Of a stretch of DNA of 5,864 nucleotides, positions 4,023 to 5,864 are shown piece by piece. The number at the start of each line of letters is the position of its first letter. The first letter of the stretch is position 1. The position numbers and the translations under genes are program-made. The notes beneath the pieces are model-generated. The model did no database searches and was not told where the DNA came from. It was given only the letters and a program-made list of their open reading frames with translations. This stretch comes from Candidatus Saccharimonadales bacterium (GTDB lineage: Bacteria; Patescibacteriota; Saccharimonadia; Saccharimonadales; UBA4665), in assembly GCA_025450135.1 (NCBI GenBank), contig JANWHZ010000007.1, forward strand, positions 1 to 5,864, given 5' to 3'.

Positions 4023-5816
4023 ATGGCAATTTATAGACAAGGGCGCGACAGCCTTGATAAAGAGATTGGCCCTGCGCATCTGCAAACTCCATCGGTTAAA
4101 TACCCGAGCAACAGCGAAGTGTTCGTATCAGATGAGTTTAAGCCGTTATCAATAGCGCACGGTATTAATCCGAAGTCTGTTATCGCACACATAAGAGTAC
4201 TTGCCACCTTAAAAATGTGCGTAGTCTTTATAGCTGCCGGGCTAGTTGCTGGCTCTGCAATTGTATTTACTTTGGAGTCGAAAAATATTTCTCTTGCCCA
4301 AATTCTTGCGCGGGCGCCAATCATCGATGTACTTATGCCTCACCCTAAAACCAGCAGTGGGGCACCCGAAGGTGGCAGAGTAGCAAAAGGAAATCAACTA
4401 GGTACCGCGGCAAATAATTCTTCCAAGAATGATGCCTCAGCGATTCAATCCCAATCCGAAAATGATACAGGTTCAGGCAACAACACCGGAGGAGGCAGCC
4501 AAGGGAGCGACTATGGGACACCCCCAAAATTCAATTCGGCAACTACCCAGATAGACTTAGCGAAGGTTACGTCAGCTCTTTACCATAATGCGACAGGTTT
4601 CACGGAAAACGTCAGCAATATACCTACTTCAAATCATCTCGTCACTGATCTGCAGCCGAATTTTATTAGGACCGATCAGCCGGCACTTTTTTCCGGAAAT
4701 ACCTACCAGAACCTTAAAGTTGTATTTCCAAGAATACAGTTCATTATTGGCGGCACATTTCAGTATGATCAAAAGTTCTGCCCGCCTCCGACACACTACT
4801 TGAATTGTACGTATCCAGGCGACGCAAATGATTGGACGGCATGGTCTAATTATGTAACTTCATATGTTAACCAAGCAAAAGCAGTCGGTTACGCCGGCGA
4901 ATGGGACATTTGGAGTGAGCCAGACAATCCGCCTGGTACATATGGAAGTGGATTCATAGCTGTTCGTAGTCAAACACAATACCTTGAGGCATTTCAAAAA
5001 GCATACTCAATTATCCGGGCAACATTTCCTTCCGCAGGCATAGATGGGCCAAGCTTCGCACAGTTTAGCAATAGCTCACCCAACCTAATGGAAGCCTTCT
5101 TGACATACACCTTAAAGACAAATCACGATAGCCTTCTCCGGTTGTCGTGGCACTCCAATGGGGTTGCGCCAACAACACTCGCTCAAGATATGAGTTTTAT
5201 ACGAAATTGGCTGAAAACTAGCGGGCTACCTTCGATATGGATTGACATTCAGGAGTATCAAGGAGCCCACTATTATTCGCCCGGAGGGTTGGTCAACTTT
5301 ATACAGTCCCTTGAAGTGAACGCAGCATTAGGCGCTGGGCATGCATGCTGGAACCCCCAACCAAATTTCAGTGATTGTAGTGCAGGTGACTTAGATGGAT
5401 CGATAGCGCAAGATGGGCAACCTACACCCCTATGGTGGGTGTATGATTCATACGCGCAGATGAACGGCTCGAAAGTTACGACCCAGGAGATAACAAACGA
5501 TGCTCTGGCTAGCCTTGCCTCATACAATGCCACAACCCATACACTTTATTTGTTGGTTGGCCAACCTTCAGATGCAAATGTCAGTCCGGGTATCGTAGTT
5601 AATAATGTGCCGAATTTGCCTAAAGCCACGGTTACTGGCGAGTACTTCCCTAATTTGAGCCTTCAGTCGGGGTCAACAATTACCAATCCCTCTCTGGAAA
5701 ACCCGGAAGACAAATACCAACAAACGATTACACTAAGCGGGCGTAGCCTCTCAATAGGCATGCCAACTATTAAGCCATGGAGTGCGTATTTCCTGACTGT
5801 GAACTTCCATTCTTAA
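4023..5816 (+). CDS. Membrane-anchored extracellular glycoside hydrolase (clan GH-A, GH39-like)
   Basis: The 597-residue product appears to be a surface-displayed sugar-cleaving enzyme. Residues 1-58 are polar and probably cytoplasmic. A single transmembrane segment follows at about 60-84 (LATLKMCVVFIAAGLVAGSA…). A Gly/Ser/Asn/Gln-rich linker spans about 108-168. The catalytic (beta/alpha)8-type domain covers about 170-485. EWDIWSEPDNP (293-303) places the presumed acid/base Glu299, SWHSNG (375-380) holds an active-site-type His377, and WIDIQEYQ (406-413) the probable nucleophile Glu411. LWWVYDSYAQMNG (470-482) is the typical last strand and helix. A C-terminal beta-sandwich-like region (about 495-597) matches the GH39/GH30-type accessory domain. 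The Asn that normally precedes the acid/base is Ser298 here. The exact family and substrate (xyloside, glucuronide or other) cannot be set from motifs. ATG 4023 has no SD but fits the promoter at 3972-4000. Four cysteines in the outer domain (253, 262, 442, 452) could form disulfides. Confidence 0.8.
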   Translation: MAIYRQGRDSLDKEIGPAHLQTPSVKYPSNSEVFVSDEFKPLSIAHGINPKSVIAHIRVLATLKMCVVFIAAGLVAGSAIVFTLESKNISLAQILARAPIIDVLMPHPKTSSGAPEGGRVAKGNQLGTAANNSSKNDASAIQSQSENDTGSGNNTGGGSQGSDYGTPPKFNSATTQIDLAKVTSALYHNATGFTENVSNIPTSNHLVTDLQPNFIRTDQPALFSGNTYQNLKVVFPRIQFIIGGTFQYDQKFCPPPTHYLNCTYPGDANDWTAWSNYVTSYVNQAKAVGYAGEWDIWSEPDNPPGTYGSGFIAVRSQTQYLEAFQKAYSIIRATFPSAGIDGPSFAQFSNSSPNLMEAFLTYTLKTNHDSLLRLSWHSNGVAPTTLAQDMSFIRNWLKTSGLPSIWIDIQEYQGAHYYSPGGLVNFIQSLEVNAALGAGHACWNPQPNFSDCSAGDLDGSIAQDGQPTPLWWVYDSYAQMNGSKVTTQEITNDALASLASYNATTHTLYLLVGQPSDANVSPGIVVNNVPNLPKATVTGEYFPNLSLQSGSTITNPSLENPEDKYQQTITLSGRSLSIGMPTIKPWSAYFLTVNFHS

Positions 5817-5823
5817 CAAGAAG

Positions 5824-5864
5824 CTCCCCTTAACAATAGAGGAGATCTAAGCATAAGCGGTTTG
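5824..5864 (+). repeat. Dispersed direct repeat, copy R5 (start only, cut by window end)
   Basis: AGAGGAGATCTAAGCATAAG (5838-5857) matches R4's 5' block with two differences. The frame gives RGDLSISGL, like R4's RGDLNISIL. An imperfect stem CTCCCCT/AGAGGAG lies at 5824-5844. The core region lies past the window end. It begins eight bases after the glycosidase stop and in the same frame as that gene. Confidence 0.65.

Noticed and set aside
3855..4324. Minus-strand open frames of 76 and 97 codons over R4 and the start of the glycosidase gene
   Set aside because: They overlap the repeat and the coding N-terminus; variation among repeats follows the + strand frame, and no start signals are seen.

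Overview
The window looks like a piece of a bacterial chromosome, most likely from a member of the Patescibacteria (CPR, perhaps Saccharibacteria-like). The main pointers are the cysteine-rich C-terminal fragment at 1-300, a type I associate with CPR genomes, and several genes with no Shine-Dalgarno (SD) and almost no 5' leader. The placement is an inference, not a proven assignment. The standard code fits: no TGA is read through in any of the long genes.

Layout: (1) 1-300, 3' end of a cysteine-rich protein gene (+). (2) 301-807, repeat copy R1, then a small minus-strand ORF of unknown function. (3) 808-1800, tRNA-dihydrouridine synthase (+). (4) 1801-2869, repeat copy R2, a stretch with no convincing gene, a 32-residue one-helix membrane peptide (-) with a strong but possibly masked SD, a minus-strand terminator, a promoter-like site with a palindrome, and repeat copy R3. 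(5) 2870-3760, alpha/beta hydrolase (-). (6) 3761-4022, a perfect 27-bp inverted repeat, repeat copy R4 and a promoter. (7) 4023-5816, a membrane-anchored, extracellular clan GH-A glycoside hydrolase (+). (8) 5817-5864, the start of a fifth repeat copy, cut by the window edge.

The genes do not form an obvious pathway. They are singletons in mixed orientation, separated by a dispersed direct repeat (R1-R5) that always lies on the + strand whatever the direction of the neighbouring gene. This makes the window look like an array of independent one-gene units.

The repeat is the most unusual thing here. Copies of about 110-150 bp share a 17-nt core that is identical in all four complete copies. 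Around that core they vary mostly at third codon positions of one + strand reading frame, and encode variants of a peptide with the pattern LxSNWNHI..SEINQWYD.LRG.YLLQG. R1 has stop codons and R3 a frameshift, so the copies look like relics or short forms of a repeated coding segment, possibly with an added nucleic-acid-level role. I do not recognise the family.
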